Notes: a model not told the origin generated them from the sequence alone. DNA of 64,000 bases from Alphaproteobacteria bacterium (GCA_018830285.1 JAHJSB010000063.1:186001-250000); one strand, 5' to 3'. Shown: positions 8,065 through 17,430, counted from the stretch's first letter. Program-made: numbers and translations.

Positions 8065-9914
8065 GCCTCGCCCCGCTTCAGCGCCCGCAAGATAAGGCGC
8101 ATCGGGCTGACCGCCACAAGGGCGGCAGCTTCCGCCGGGGCCGGGCCACCAAGCAGCTGGGCCGCCAGGATACCGCCCGCCCAGGGGCCCCAGGTGAAAC
8201 CCCGCGCGCCAAACCCGTTCACCATGAAAATGCCCGGCATCACAGGGGCGTCCGCATCCGCAGGGCGCCCTTTTTTGACCCCGTCGAACAGGGCGAGGGC
8301 CGCCGCGTAGTCCGGCACCGCCCCGATCAGCGGCAGACGGTCAGCCGTGGTCGCCCGCAGGCCCGCCCGGGAGTCCGCCGCGTATTCGCGCGCATCGCGC
8401 ACCCACCAGGGCGACAGCCTGTCGAGGCCTTCCGCATTCTCAGCTCTGGCCCGGTCGGAGGTGTCCGGCAGGCCGCCGCCAAAGCGCTCAAATGTGGCGC
8501 CCCACAGCCGATCTGGTCCGTCGGCAAGGGCATAGGTTCCCTGCGTCACCGCGTCGGGGTCGGCGATGGCTGCATCGCCAATCCATTCGACCTGACCCAG
8601 CCGCGCCTCGAGGCCCAGCCATGGCAATTGGTCCATCGTTGCCATGGCTGTCGCCAGGATGATGGCATCAAAGGCTTCGCCATTCACTTCGCGTTTTTCG
8701 AGATCGACCTTCACCGATATCCCCAGCCGCACGGTAGCGCCAGCGAGGAGGGCGGGGATCAGTTCAGCGGGCCTCAGGATCAGGGCCTGCTTGTGCAGCA
8801 GGCCACCGCCGCGCAGGGCTTCGAGGTCTTCGAGTGGCAATGGTGGGTCGGCGAGGAGTTTGGTGAAACGGCCTGCTTCTGTCTGGTCCTTTGGAATCTG
8901 GCGCACGTCGGTTTCGGTGACGCCGGGCAGGCCGCGATAGGTGTTGCGGGCGGCAATATAGGCGTCGACCAGCAGGCGTGCCTGGACCGTGTCAGCCGCA
9001 TCCAGGCGCGGCATCAACAGGGCCAGCGGATTGCCGCTGGCGCCGGATGCCGGATTTTCGTCCCTGTCGAATACGGTGACGTCGGCCCCCGCATCCACAA
9101 GCGCACGGGCAGCACCGGCTCCGGCAATCCCGGCGCCGATGATGGCGACACGTCGCAGGCCGGGTGTTGCCGGGGCGGTGGCATGGGGATCGGGAGAGGG
9201 TGGCAAGGGGGTGGCAAGGGTGGCCTCGAGCCGCTCCCGCTTGCGGCCATGTCCCGGCAGGCGACTGACCTCGAACCCGGCGTCGGCAAGGCCGCGGCGC
9301 ACGAAGCCCGCCACGGTGAACGTCGCCAGCCGGGCACCGGCCACCGACTGGGCGGCAATTTCGGGATAGATCCAGTCGCCCCACATCTCCGCGTTCTTGG
9401 CGGGGCTGAACCCGTCAAGGAACCAGGCGTCGGCCTGGAAGCGCGCAGCGGGCAGCGTCTCCCGGATGTCGCCGTGATGCAGGGTCAGCGAGACGCCGGA
9501 ATCGGGCCAGACCATGCGGCGCACGCCTTTGGCGGGGCCGGGCCACCTGGCAATCATCAGCGCGGCGAGCTCCTCCAGTTCTGGCCAGCTGTCGAGCGCG
9601 CGCACGGCGTCTTCCGGCAGGAGCGGGAAAGCTTCGAAACTGACAAAGTGGAGCCGCGCCGTCGGCGACGGGCGATGGGTTTCCCACATCTGCCAGAGGG
9701 CGAGAAAGTTGAGGCCCGTGCCGAAGCCGGTTTCGGCGACAGTGAACACCTCGCGGCCCTGCCACCCATCGGGCAGGCCGCACCCGGCGAGAAACACAGC
9801 GCGCGATTCCGCGAGACCGTCGCCGGCGGTGAAATAGACATCGTCATGGGCGCGCGCGACGGGGGTCCCGTCCTCGCGCCAGTCAATCTCGGGAGGGTTC
9901 AGCAGGCGAGCCAT
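8061..9914 (-). CDS. mnmC: Bifunctional tRNA mnm5s2U34 methyltransferase / cmnm5U oxidase MnmC
   Basis: 617 residues with both catalytic domains. The N-terminal methyltransferase (about 1-240) has the SAM site [19 protein letters not shown] and the [17 protein letters not shown] motif. The C-terminal FAD domain (about 255-617) starts with [17 protein letters not shown] and includes [16 protein letters not shown]. MnmC finishes the mnm5s2U modification of the wobble uridine in tRNAs such as Lys, Glu and Gln. The ATG at 9912-9914 gives the standard start. It is convergent with the psp operon and overlaps its last stop codon. Confidence 0.94.
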   Translation of the reverse strand: MARLLNPPEIDWREDGTPVARAHDDVYFTAGDGLAESRAVFLAGCGLPDGWQGREVFTVAETGFGTGLNFLALWQMWETHRPSPTARLHFVSFEAFPLLPEDAVRALDSWPELEELAALMIARWPGPAKGVRRMVWPDSGVSLTLHHGDIRETLPAARFQADAWFLDGFSPAKNAEMWGDWIYPEIAAQSVAGARLATFTVAGFVRRGLADAGFEVSRLPGHGRKRERLEATLATPLPPSPDPHATAPATPGLRRVAIIGAGIAGAGAARALVDAGADVTVFDRDENPASGASGNPLALLMPRLDAADTVQARLLVDAYIAARNTYRGLPGVTETDVRQIPKDQTEAGRFTKLLADPPLPLEDLEALRGGGLLHKQALILRPAELIPALLAGATVRLGISVKVDLEKREVNGEAFDAIILATAMATMDQLPWLGLEARLGQVEWIGDAAIADPDAVTQGTYALADGPDRLWGATFERFGGGLPDTSDRARAENAEGLDRLSPWWVRDAREYAADSRAGLRATTADRLPLIGAVPDYAAALALFDGVKKGRPADADAPVMPGIFMVNGFGARGFTWGPWAGGILAAQLLGGPAPAEAAALVAVSPMRLILRALKRGEA

Positions 9915-9972
9915 GGAACGTGAACTAGTCCGAGACCGGCAAGTTGCATAGCCTGCTCAATTGCAAGCAGGC

Positions 9973-10365
9973 CTAGCGGTACTTGCGCGAATTGCCGAAC
10001 AGGTCGCCGATGGCCATCATCGTGGCGCGGCCGACCTGCGTGACTGTGGGCTTGCGCTTGTGCACGTGGCCGACAAAGTCGCCGCAATTGGACCCGGCCA
10101 GGCGGTAAGACGCGCCGAGCGCCCGACGGGCCCGGGACTCGACTTCAAGATGATGGGCATCGCTGCGGCTGCCGTGAACCTTGACGGGACGACCATCTGC
10201 GAAATCGTCGAGGGTCTGTTCAGTAACACCGTCATGCTTGCGCGAGTTGGAAATGACCCGACCGCCCGACGTGACAACGCCATAGTGCCTGAGCACCCCG
10301 CTGAAGCGGATCGAAACGACATCCCCGGGCTGGAAATGGCGGAAGGCATAAGGGTCTTTGCTCAT
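9973..10365 (-). CDS. LRAT-like (NlpC/P60 superfamily) domain protein
   Basis: 130 residues. FQPGDVVSIRFSGVLRHYGVV carries the conserved histidine, and SNCGDFVGHV carries the NC-x-x-F cysteine block of the lecithin:retinol acyltransferase group, a permuted papain fold. Members act as acyltransferases or phospholipases/peptidases through a Cys-His pair. There is no signal peptide or membrane segment, so it is likely cytoplasmic, or membrane-associated through its substrate. It lies upstream of mnmC on the same strand. The substrate cannot be deduced. Confidence 0.7.
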   Translation of the reverse strand: MSKDPYAFRHFQPGDVVSIRFSGVLRHYGVVTSGGRVISNSRKHDGVTEQTLDDFADGRPVKVHGSRSDAHHLEVESRARRALGASYRLAGSNCGDFVGHVHKRKPTVTQVGRATMMAIGDLFGNSRKYR

Positions 10366-10568
10366 TGTGAAAGGCTACCCGAATTGCGCCCGGTTGGCCA
10401 ATATTTTCGGGACGAAGGTACGGCGCGCGGACGATGTGGCCAGGTCCGTTCGCAAATGGCCGGACGCCAACCGCCGCGCAGGCTCACCGAGATTTAATCC
10501 AACAAAATCCCGGATCGCGCGTTGGTTGAATGGCTGCAATCATGCGGCCGGAAATAAGGAGTACACTC

Positions 10569-10742
10569 ATGGACAAGGAACATGTCAAAGGCGCCGCCAA
10601 GAAAGCCGAAGGCTCGGTCAAGGAAGCAGCCGGCAAGATGGCGGGCGACAAGTCGCTCGAAATGAAGGGCAAAGCTGACAAGGCCGAAGGCAATATCCGC
10701 AATGCTGCCGGCGACGTGAAAGACGCCTTCAAGAAAAAGTAA
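10569..10742 (+). CDS. CsbD family stress protein
   Basis: 57 residues, highly charged and repetitive (KGAAKKAEGSVKEAAGKMAG ... KADKAEGNIRNAAGDVKDAF), the CsbD pattern of small general-stress proteins with no known enzymatic activity. The start is the ATG at 10569 with AAGGAG upstream; an earlier in-frame ATG at 10530 has no ribosome site and adds a non-family tail. It is monocistronic and ends at a strong hairpin terminator. Confidence 0.9.
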   Translation: MDKEHVKGAAKKAEGSVKEAAGKMAGDKSLEMKGKADKAEGNIRNAAGDVKDAFKKK

Positions 10743-10773
10743 GCCCCCCAGGCGGGTTTACATACCTTCCCAA

Positions 10774-10800
10774 GGCCGCCCCTCGTCGGGCGGCTTTTTC
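10774..10800 (+). terminator. Intrinsic terminator after csbD-like gene
   Basis: GCCGCCC and GGGCGGC arms around a short CTCGTC loop, followed by TTTTT. It separates the csbD-like gene from the GNAT pair. Confidence 0.88.
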
Positions 10801-10861
10801 TTGCCCTGTCGTCTGCGAGAGACACTTTATATCGCGGCATATATCCCGTACTGGATATCCG

Positions 10862-11149
10862 ATGACCGACATCACAATCACGCTCGAAGATGGTCCAACC
10901 GGCGGACGCTATGTAGCCGTGGTTGATGGGCATGAAGCTGAAATGACATTTTCCAAATCCGGCACCAGCCGCATCATCATTGACCATACCGCCGTTCCCA
11001 AGGAACTGGCCGGCATGGGCGTGGGCGTAGCGCTGGTGAAGCGCGGCGTGGAAGATGCGCGCAAGAATGGCGTGAAGATCATTCCGCTCTGCCCCTTCGC
11101 CAAGGCCCAGATCCAGAAGCATCCTGAATGGCAGGACGTCCTGGCATGA
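10862..11149 (+). CDS. Small GNAT-type N-acetyltransferase (YjdJ-like), first of a pair
   Basis: 95 residues. It is the minimal GNAT of the Gcn5-related N-acetyl-transferase PF14542 type: strand-rich N-half (GRYVAVVDGHEAEMTF), then IIIDHTAVPKELAGMGVGVALV, where the G-x-G-x-A-L loop binds acetyl-CoA, and a C-terminal CPFAKAQIQKHPEW typical of the family. The substrate is unknown. Its stop overlaps the next start (ATGA), so the two related proteins are translationally coupled. Confidence 0.85.
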   Translation: MTDITITLEDGPTGGRYVAVVDGHEAEMTFSKSGTSRIIIDHTAVPKELAGMGVGVALVKRGVEDARKNGVKIIPLCPFAKAQIQKHPEWQDVLA

Positions 11150-11427
11150 GCGGTGAAACGATCAGCCATGACGCCAAGCGCCAACGCTACAGCCTCGTGA
11201 TCGACGGAATTGAAGCCTACCTGACCTATGATCGGCCCGGCAATGCACGCATGCACATCACGCACACGATCGTGCCCGATAGCCTTGGCGGGCGCGGCCT
11301 TGGTACACGCCTTGTCGCCCGCGCGATGGAAGACGCGATTGCCGCTGGCGACAAGGTCTCGTCTGCGTGCTGGTTTGCCACCGCCCTGATCGAGAAGAAA
11401 CCTGCCTGGGCCGCGCAGGCAGCATGA
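11146..11427 (+). CDS. Small GNAT-type N-acetyltransferase, second of a pair
   Basis: 93 residues and clearly a paralogue of the protein before it: [22 protein letters not shown] aligns with the preceding acetyl-CoA loop, and [14 protein letters not shown] replaces CPFAKAQIQKHPEW. The start is set by the ATGA overlap at 11146; an earlier in-frame ATG at 11128 lies inside the upstream gene. It overlaps the following ycgN-like gene by another ATGA. The two may act as a heterodimer; this is inference. Confidence 0.83.
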   Translation: MSGETISHDAKRQRYSLVIDGIEAYLTYDRPGNARMHITHTIVPDSLGGRGLGTRLVARAMEDAIAAGDKVSSACWFATALIEKKPAWAAQAA

Positions 11428-11870
11428 GCGAGCCGTTCTGGAAAACCGTTCCGCTCGACAAGATGAATGAGGCGCAGTGGGAATCTCTCTGCGACGGCTG
11501 CGCAAAATGTTGCCTGCTCAAACTGGAAGATGAAGACACCGGCGAAATCGCATATACCAAGCTGCACTGCACGCTGCTGGATGCCGGAACCTGCCAGTGC
11601 TCCGACTATGACAATCGCAAGAAGAAGGTTCCTGATTGCGTGAAGCTGACCCCCGCTGGCATTGAAGAGATCAACTGGATGCCGAAGACCTGCGCCTATC
11701 GCCTGGTGATGGACGGCAAGGACCTGCCCGACTGGCACTACCTCGTCTGCGGCGACCGTGAACGCGTGCATGAGACCGGCAACTCCGTACGGGGACGGGT
11801 CGTCTCGGAAGATACGGTGTTCGAGGATGACATGGAAGATTTCATCGTCGACTGGGAAGACGAGACCTAG
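11424..11870 (+). CDS. YcgN family cysteine cluster protein (UPF0260)
   Basis: 148 residues. [15 protein letters not shown] at about residues 22-36 is the CxxCxxCC cluster of the YcgN/YkgJ group, with further cysteines at [14 protein letters not shown] and PDCVKL that probably bind Zn or Fe-S. The C-terminal ED-rich tail ([15 protein letters not shown]) is family-typical. The biochemical role is not established. It is the last gene of a three-gene overlap operon. Its stop overlaps the stop region of the convergent acyltransferase by four bases. Confidence 0.9.
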   Translation: MSEPFWKTVPLDKMNEAQWESLCDGCAKCCLLKLEDEDTGEIAYTKLHCTLLDAGTCQCSDYDNRKKKVPDCVKLTPAGIEEINWMPKTCAYRLVMDGKDLPDWHYLVCGDRERVHETGNSVRGRVVSEDTVFEDDMEDFIVDWEDET

Positions 11871-13054
11871 GCACCGCGGGCGGTTCCGACCGACCGCCGC
11901 ATGATGGGAGTTGTCACCCAGCGGACAATCGCGATCGCGCCATCATCGACAATCGCGCGATAGAGCCGGGCGGCCCAATGGTCTGCCTTGAGCATCCGGG
12001 CGTCGCGAAACAGTGCATAGGTCAGTGACATCGCCATGACAGCTGCGACACTGCTGATCAGCAGCGCCAGGTTTCCCGGCGCCGACCGGTCTTCGATATG
12101 GACGATGTAGAGCAATGAATTGCCGAATGCGAACGTGAACAGGCTTGTCCGGCCGAACACCATCCAGATCGAGTCGGACGCGATACTCGCCATGCGCCGG
12201 ATATAGCCGAACACGTCGATGAACACGACCGTCGCCGCCACGCCCGTGAGCAGGTAGAGTGGATGGTTCGCATTGCGCAGATAGCCGCGCACTTCAGGCA
12301 GTGCGACATTGTAATCGCCAGCCCACATCCAGGCCGCGCAGACCAGGACCAGCGCGATGAATGCACCGCGCACGCCCCAACCGGGACCCGACAAAAGCAA
12401 TTCCCGGCCGGGCCGCGCCGCCATCACCTTGCCCATCACCATGCCGGCCACGACAAAACCGAAGCCGTGAAGGATGGATGGCGCGCTGTGATTGAGCATG
12501 TTGCCACCGTAGATGAAGGACGAGACATTTTCGGCGCCCGTGAACGTGCCCATGGGGCCAAGGGCCGAGAAAATCGGGAAGGCCGCATGAATGGCCCCGG
12601 CAACCAGGACCAGCGGCCAAAGGCCGATCCGGACGCTGACCAGGATCATCAGCGGCGCGAGCACCAGCATGACCGCGTAGAAGCGCAGGATGTCCGTATA
12701 GTACGTGTCGGTGAAGAAGATCGAACACCGCACCCAATAAGCGAAGGACAATTGCCAGGCGACACACATCACCGCACAGGACAGGGAATAGAGGGCCCAG
12801 CACTGCAGCGCACGGGACCAGAGGCGCTGTGTGATCACAACGCCATGTCCAGCAGCGAATTTTCGCGCATAGACCAGCTGCAGCATGGTGCCGAACAGAC
12901 AGAAGAAGACCGGCGCCGACGCGGCGAGGAACAGGCTGAGGCTGCCAAGCACTGCCCCGGCTTCGGTGCGCAGGTTTGCCGCTGTCAGAGCATGTCCGAT
13001 GATCACGAAGAAGATCGCTACCGACCGCGCCAGATCTATTCCAAGATACCGCAT
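11867..13054 (-). CDS. Acyltransferase family 3 / OpgC-like multi-spanning membrane protein
   Basis: 395 residues, about ten membrane helices. The start [23 protein letters not shown] is the signature of the acyltransferase-3 group, with D, R and H in helix 1. Such proteins transfer acyl groups from the cytoplasm to sugars or glycans on the outer face. The ATG at 13052-13054 gives the family start; the frame stays open upstream but encodes no membrane helix. It is transcribed alone, convergent with the GNAT/ycgN operon and divergent from xerC. The acceptor is unknown. Confidence 0.75.
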   Translation of the reverse strand: MRYLGIDLARSVAIFFVIIGHALTAANLRTEAGAVLGSLSLFLAASAPVFFCLFGTMLQLVYARKFAAGHGVVITQRLWSRALQCWALYSLSCAVMCVAWQLSFAYWVRCSIFFTDTYYTDILRFYAVMLVLAPLMILVSVRIGLWPLVLVAGAIHAAFPIFSALGPMGTFTGAENVSSFIYGGNMLNHSAPSILHGFGFVVAGMVMGKVMAARPGRELLLSGPGWGVRGAFIALVLVCAAWMWAGDYNVALPEVRGYLRNANHPLYLLTGVAATVVFIDVFGYIRRMASIASDSIWMVFGRTSLFTFAFGNSLLYIVHIEDRSAPGNLALLISSVAAVMAMSLTYALFRDARMLKADHWAARLYRAIVDDGAIAIVRWVTTPIMRRSVGTARGA

Positions 13055-13157
13055 TAACTTTGTCCCGCCCTGAATTCGTAAGCCTTGCCTCCTTTTGCAA
13101 GATCGGGGCCTGCCTGCCCGCAACGCGTCCTTAAGAGGTCGGTGTCAGTCTTGACGG

Positions 13158-14057
13158 ATGGAAACCCTTGCCGCCTTTCTCTCGCATCTGGCGCATGAGC
13201 GTCGGCTGGCGGGCAATACGGTCGAGGCCTATGGGTCTGACCTGGCTGACTTCTTCAATTTCCTGCGGGTGCATCTTGGCGAAGAGCCGACGCCGAAGGC
13301 CCTGGGGCGGCTGAAGGCGCGGGACATCCGCGCGCACCTGGCCCAGCGGCGCCGCGACGGCCTGTCGGACGCATCGATTGCGCGCCTGTTGTCGTCGATC
13401 AAGGCGCTCTACCGCTGGCTGGGCCGGGCCCACGATATCGAGAATGCAGAGATCGCTTACTTGCAGGGCCCGAAACGCAAGGCCCGCCTGCCCCGGCCTG
13501 TTTCCGTCGAAGCGGCCAAGGACATGATCTTCGAGGCCGAAACCGACCCGGACAGCGAGACATGGATCGGCGCGCGTGACGCCGCCGTGCTGAGCCTGCT
13601 CTATGGCGGCGGCCTGCGGATTTCCGAGGCACTGGGCCTGACGGGCGCCGACCTGCCCGCGCCCGAGCGCCTGCGCATCAGCGGCAAGGGCGGCAAGGTG
13701 CGCATCGTGCCGCTGATACCGGCGGTGCGCGAGGCGATGGATGCCTATGGCGCGCTCTGCCCCTACGCGCTGACGAAATCCGGCCCCCTGTTCCGGGGCG
13801 CCAAGGGCGGTGCGTTGAACCCGCGCCTTATCCAGGGACTGGTGCAGAAACTGCGCGGCGTCCTGGGCCTGCCGGATACCGCGACGCCACATGCCCTGCG
13901 CCATGCCTTTGCAACACACTTGCTGGCGGCCGGCGCCGACCTGCGTGCGATCCAGACCCTGCTCGGGCATGCGTCCCTCTCGACCACGCAGGTCTATACC
14001 GGCGTCGATGCGAGCCGGCTGCGTGAAGTGCACGCGGCCGCGCATCCACGGGCTTGA
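13158..14057 (+). CDS. xerC: Tyrosine recombinase XerC
   Basis: 299 residues. The N-terminal SAM-like core-binding domain (about 1-95) is followed by the catalytic domain with the first Arg in GGLRISEAL, Lys in GKGGKVRIVPL, HALRHAF (H-x-x-R), LLGHASLSTTQVYT with the second His and the nucleophilic Tyr, and a final AAHPRA. XerC with XerD resolves chromosome dimers at dif. The AHPRA ending and length favour XerC over XerD. No integration module or attachment site is nearby, so this is the housekeeping enzyme rather than a phage integrase. Confidence 0.88.
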   Translation: METLAAFLSHLAHERRLAGNTVEAYGSDLADFFNFLRVHLGEEPTPKALGRLKARDIRAHLAQRRRDGLSDASIARLLSSIKALYRWLGRAHDIENAEIAYLQGPKRKARLPRPVSVEAAKDMIFEAETDPDSETWIGARDAAVLSLLYGGGLRISEALGLTGADLPAPERLRISGKGGKVRIVPLIPAVREAMDAYGALCPYALTKSGPLFRGAKGGALNPRLIQGLVQKLRGVLGLPDTATPHALRHAFATHLLAAGADLRAIQTLLGHASLSTTQVYTGVDASRLREVHAAAHPRA

Positions 14058-14109
14058 AGAGGCGAGGTCTTGAGGAACTCATTCTGGGATGGGCGCGGGC
14101 CGCACGGAA

Positions 14110-14138
14110 CTCGTCCTTCGACTTCGCTCAGGATGAGC
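14110..14138. repeat. Stem-loop repeat, single copy (REP-like)
   Basis: CTCGTCCT ... AGGATGAG arms around the loop TCGACTTCGCTC form an imperfect 8-bp hairpin. The same element occurs twice more, in inverted orientation, at 21693-21779. Here it sits between the convergent xerC and hemW genes. Confidence 0.8.
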
Positions 14139-14150
14139 ACTCCAGAGGGA

Positions 14151-15323
14151 TCAGGGCGCGAGCTGGCCCGTGATCGCATCGGCCAGAAGCCAGCCGGCCG
14201 GGGTCAGCGACAGAGTTGTGCCATCGAACCGTACCCAGCCTTCTGCAACAAAGGCGTCGATCCTGTCACGCGGCACGGGCTGGCCGGACAGCGTTTCGAT
14301 GCGCTGCACGTCGAGGCCATCGATCGCACGCAGGCCCATGGCGATCAGCTCGCGGGCGATATCCAGCGGGTACAGCGTTGAGGCCCCGCCCCAGCCGGAG
14401 CCGAGCGCAACGACATTGGCGATATAGGCCTCGGGTCGCCGTTCCGCCTCGCTGGCATAGCGCTTGCCGCCTACGCTGACGCGGCCATGGGCGCCTGGCC
14501 CGACCCCGATCCAGTCGCCGCCATGCCAGTAGATCTGATTGTGGCGTGAGCGGAATGCCGGCCCGGCGGCATGGTTGGACACTTCATAGGCGGGCAGGCC
14601 GGCCTGCATGGTGATGGACTGTGTCAGCTCGTAAAGATCGGCCTGCGCATCCGGATCCATGGGGATGAGTTCGCCGCGTGCGACCGCCTTGCCGAACGCC
14701 GTGCGCTGTTCGATGGTCAGTTCGTAGAGCGACAGGTGTGGCGCGCCGAGGGCCAGCGCATCGCCGAGTTCATCGCCCCATTCATCGATGGACTGGCTGG
14801 GGCGGGCATAAATGAAATCGATCGAGACATTCGGGAAGACATGCAGCGCGCGCTCGACGGCAGCGCGAGCCGACACGGCGTCATGATCGCGGCCGAGGAA
14901 GGCGAGCGCATTGTCGCGCAGGGACTGGACACCAATGGACAGGCGCGTGACGCCTGCCGCCTCGAGACCCCGCAGGTCGGCTCGCAGGACGTCGTTCGGA
15001 TTGGCTTCCAGCGTGATCTCGGCGCCCGGCTTGATGCCGAAAACCTCTTCGGCAGTGGCCAGCAGGCCCGCAATCTCGCCCGGCTTCAGCAGGGAGGGCG
15101 TACCGCCACCGAAATAGACCGTATCGAGCGCGCCATGTTCCGGCAGGCGCGGGCGGTGGATGCGGATATCGTCAGAGATCGCCTTGAGCAGCGGCTCGGC
15201 CGACCGGGCCTTGGCTGCGTACACATTGAAGTCGCAGTAGGGGCATATTTTTGAACAGTACGGCCAATGGACGTAGAGTCCAAATCCATATTGTGGACCG
15301 AAAGGCGCCAGATGCTCAGCCAT
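14151..15323 (-). CDS. hemW: Radical SAM haem chaperone HemW
   Basis: 390 residues. FGLYVHWPYCSKICPYCDFN contains the CxxxCxxC [4Fe-4S] motif. The VYFGGGTPSLL segment and the C-terminal HemN domain (YEVSNHA, GVGPGAHGR) follow. Unlike true HemN, it lacks the N-terminal extension, which fits HemW, a haem-binding chaperone that delivers haem to membrane proteins. The ATG shares one base with the rdgB stop (TAATG), so the two are coupled. Confidence 0.92.
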   Translation of the reverse strand: MAEHLAPFGPQYGFGLYVHWPYCSKICPYCDFNVYAAKARSAEPLLKAISDDIRIHRPRLPEHGALDTVYFGGGTPSLLKPGEIAGLLATAEEVFGIKPGAEITLEANPNDVLRADLRGLEAAGVTRLSIGVQSLRDNALAFLGRDHDAVSARAAVERALHVFPNVSIDFIYARPSQSIDEWGDELGDALALGAPHLSLYELTIEQRTAFGKAVARGELIPMDPDAQADLYELTQSITMQAGLPAYEVSNHAAGPAFRSRHNQIYWHGGDWIGVGPGAHGRVSVGGKRYASEAERRPEAYIANVVALGSGWGGASTLYPLDIARELIAMGLRAIDGLDVQRIETLSGQPVPRDRIDAFVAEGWVRFDGTTLSLTPAGWLLADAITGQLAP

Positions 15324-15954
15324 TAAAGCAGAGCCGCCTTGAGCCTGGCGACGGCGGCGGCGCGGTGGCTCATGCCATGCTTTCGGGCCGGGTCCATTTC
15401 GCCGAACGTGATGGTTTCACCGTCGGCGACAAACATCGGGTCATAGCCAAATCCCTGATCTCCGCGCGGCGGCCAGACCAACTGGCCATGCACTTCGCCT
15501 TCGAAGACGGCTTCTTGTCCGTCCGGCCAGACAACCGCCAGGGCACACACGAATTTCGCAGACCGGTCGGTAGCACCGATCTCCTGCAATTCCTGTTCGA
15601 CCTTCTCCATGGCGCGGTAAAAATCCCGGGGCTCGCCGGCCCAGCGGGCCGAATATATACCCGGCGCGCCGCCCAGCGCGGTCACCGACAGGCCGCTATC
15701 GTCGGACAGGGCCGGTGCGCCAGTCGCCAGCATGGCCGCGCGCGCCTTCAGCAGTGCATTGCCCGCAAACGTGGTTTCTGTCTCGTCGGGTTCGTCGAGA
15801 TCGAGCTCCAGCGCCGAGACCACAGTGAATCCAAGGGGTTCAAACAGGTCTTTCAGTTCGGCAACCTTGCCCTTGTTGTGGGTTGCAGCAACGAGTCGAC
15901 CGGGCGTGAGCGTGCGAACTGTAATTTTTTCACCTGTTTCTGAAATGGTTCCAT
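15323..15954 (-). CDS. rdgB: XTP/dITP diphosphatase RdgB, with an apparent frame break near the N-terminus
   Basis: It removes non-canonical purine triphosphates such as dITP and XTP. Downstream of about 15920 the frame gives a full Rdg[21 protein letters not shown], then [24 protein letters not shown] and [11 protein letters not shown]. No ATG, GTG or TTG exists in this frame before the GTG at 15823, which would delete the substrate-binding ATHNKGK strand. An ATG at 15954 lies in another frame and joins perfectly if the A6 tract at 15925-15930 (T6 on the plus strand) had seven A residues, giving [20 protein letters not shown]. Sequencing error, transcriptional slippage or a real mutation are all possible. 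Confidence 0.8.
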
Positions 15955-16063
15955 TCTTGCTTTACCTGCAAATACCTATATCGTTAAACGGTAAAGGTGT
16001 ACGGTTTTGCGATAAGCGCACCTACGCCATAGACCATGAGCGCAACACGGTGAAGAGACAGGC

Positions 16064-16585
16064 ATGAGCAAACAGGCAAGAAACTCGATGGCTGCCATCA
16101 TGACAGTCCTTGTAACCATCGTGATGTGGATGACGGCAATCATCGGGGTCGTGTTCCTCGCCAGCGTCGGCGCAGCCATCTACGCCCACCACAATGGCGG
16201 CTCGATCGACGCCCTGAATATTTCCGTCACCGACGGAACTGACAGCCTGCCGGCCCTGATCGCGGGCCTGATCGGCGGGCTCATCGTAATCCCGGCGATT
16301 ATCTATGTCTGCGTCCTGCTGCGCCGTATCCTGGCGACCCTGGCCGACGGCGACCCGTTCGTGCCCGAGAATGCCAACCGCCTGAGCCGCGTGGCTGCGA
16401 CCATTGCCGTCACCCAGCTGCTGCGCATTGCCGTGGCGCTGGTCGTCGGATTCAGCTTTGACAAGGCCAAGATCGGGTTCAATCTCGACCTCATCCCATG
16501 GGCGTCGGTTGCGGCGCTGTTCATTCTGTCCCAGGTCTTCCGCGAAGGCACACGCCTGCGCGACGAAGAAAAAATGACCATTTAG
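16064..16585 (+). CDS. DUF2975 membrane protein
   Basis: 173 residues with four hydrophobic segments (about 10-40, 62-88, 110-130, 140-158) and the DUF2975 signature LADGDPFVPENANRLSRVA between the second and third. These proteins are almost always paired with a short Xre regulator, as here 11 bp downstream. The pair is thought to be a membrane-linked regulatory module, but the signal is unknown. An inverted repeat CTTTACC (15960-15966) / GGTAAAG (15990-15996) upstream could be the regulator site; this is weak evidence. Confidence 0.85.
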   Translation: MSKQARNSMAAIMTVLVTIVMWMTAIIGVVFLASVGAAIYAHHNGGSIDALNISVTDGTDSLPALIAGLIGGLIVIPAIIYVCVLLRRILATLADGDPFVPENANRLSRVAATIAVTQLLRIAVALVVGFSFDKAKIGFNLDLIPWASVAALFILSQVFREGTRLRDEEKMTI

Positions 16586-16596
16586 GAGGGTAAAAG

Positions 16597-16836
16597 ATGT
16601 CTATCCGTGTAACCCTCGACCGTGTGCTTCTGGACCGGCGCATGTCCCTGACCGAGCTGTCGGAACGTGTCGGTGTCACGCTCGCAAACCTGTCCATCCT
16701 GAAAACCGGCAAGGCCAAGGCCGTGCGCTTCTCGACACTTGAGGCCCTTTGCCGCGAACTCGACTGCCAGCCCGGCGACCTGCTCGTATTCGACGAGGAA
16801 GGCGAGGAAGGCCGACGACGCGTCGCCGCCGAATAG
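16597..16836 (+). CDS. Small Xre-type helix-turn-helix regulator (YozG-like)
   Basis: 79 residues. The whole protein is a single HTH_26/Cro-type domain: LLDRRMSLTELSERVGVT, then the recognition helix NLSILKTGKAKAVRFSTLEA and LCRELDCQPGDLLVF. There is an acidic/basic tail. GGAGGG precedes it. It is the partner of the DUF2975 protein and probably autoregulates the pair. Confidence 0.88.
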   Translation: MSIRVTLDRVLLDRRMSLTELSERVGVTLANLSILKTGKAKAVRFSTLEALCRELDCQPGDLLVFDEEGEEGRRRVAAE

Positions 16837-16880
16837 ACGCCGCGACCGGAACCAGCCACCTGCCCCGACATAGAGGCCAT

Positions 16881-17372
16881 ATGAAACTTGCCCCGGTCGC
16901 TCTCGCCGCCTGTCTCAGCCTGCTCGCCGCTTGCGGAGGCGGCAATTCGGAAGTTGGCGAATTCAAGAACGACTGGCTCGGCAACGAGATCAAGATCAAG
17001 TCGCTGACCGACCCCAAAATCGACGGCGTGATCTGCCATCTCGCCTTTTTCGACCGCGGCGTCTGGGACCGGATCGGCAAGGGCAACTGGTTCGAAAACC
17101 CGTCCAACTCATCCATTTCCTGCCTGCAAACCGGACCGGTAAAGATCCGCAATATCGATCTCGACCGGTCGGGCGAAGAAGTATTCGACCAGAACCAGAG
17201 CCTGGTGTTCAAGCAGCTGGCCGTTCGGCGCATCTATGACGCCGACAGCGACAGCCTGATCTATGTCTCGTTCAGCCGGAAACCGATCGACGGCTCGGCC
17301 AAGATGAGCCTGTCCACGGTGCCGCTTTATGGCCGCGATGTGGCCTGGGAACGCGGCAAGCCGCCCCCTTAG
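16881..17372 (+). CDS. creA: CreA family lipoprotein
   Basis: 163 residues starting MKLAPVALAACLSLLAACGG, a lipoprotein signal with lipobox LLAAC. The mature part has the CreA pattern: DPKIDGVICHLAFF, SISCLQTGPV, SLVFKQLAVRRIYD and SDSLIYVSFSRKPIDGS. CreA is a periplasmic protein of unknown biochemical role. The ATG at 16881 is preferred because an upstream in-frame ATG at 16749 would bury the signal peptide. No terminator is obvious before the NsrR-regulated unit. Confidence 0.85.
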   Translation: MKLAPVALAACLSLLAACGGGNSEVGEFKNDWLGNEIKIKSLTDPKIDGVICHLAFFDRGVWDRIGKGNWFENPSNSSISCLQTGPVKIRNIDLDRSGEEVFDQNQSLVFKQLAVRRIYDADSDSLIYVSFSRKPIDGSAKMSLSTVPLYGRDVAWERGKPPP

Positions 17373-17403
17373 TCCCCTTCTGGACTACACCCTGCGTCAA
17401 TTT

Positions 17404-17430
17404 ATAACATGCATATAATATGCATGTTAT
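17404..17430. promoter_or_regulatory. NsrR-type operator, perfect 13-1-13 palindrome
   Basis: ATAACATGCATAT is followed by one A and then its exact reverse complement. The inner halves ACATGCATAT and ATATGCATGT match the known NsrR site (A-N-ATGCATTT-N-AAATGCAT-N-T) in core and 1-bp spacing. It lies 80 bp upstream of the operon that contains nsrR itself, so NO-relieved autorepression is expected. A TTATAT box at 17425-17430 overlaps the right arm. Confidence 0.85.

Noticed and set aside
7908-9923. A 671-codon open frame antisense to mnmC
   Set aside because: The opposite strand encodes a complete two-domain MnmC; the antisense product is Gly/Arg/His-rich without motifs.
13158-14057. Tyrosine recombinase as a phage or island integrase
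   Set aside because: Length and motifs match housekeeping XerC, with no tRNA, attachment repeats or cargo next to it.
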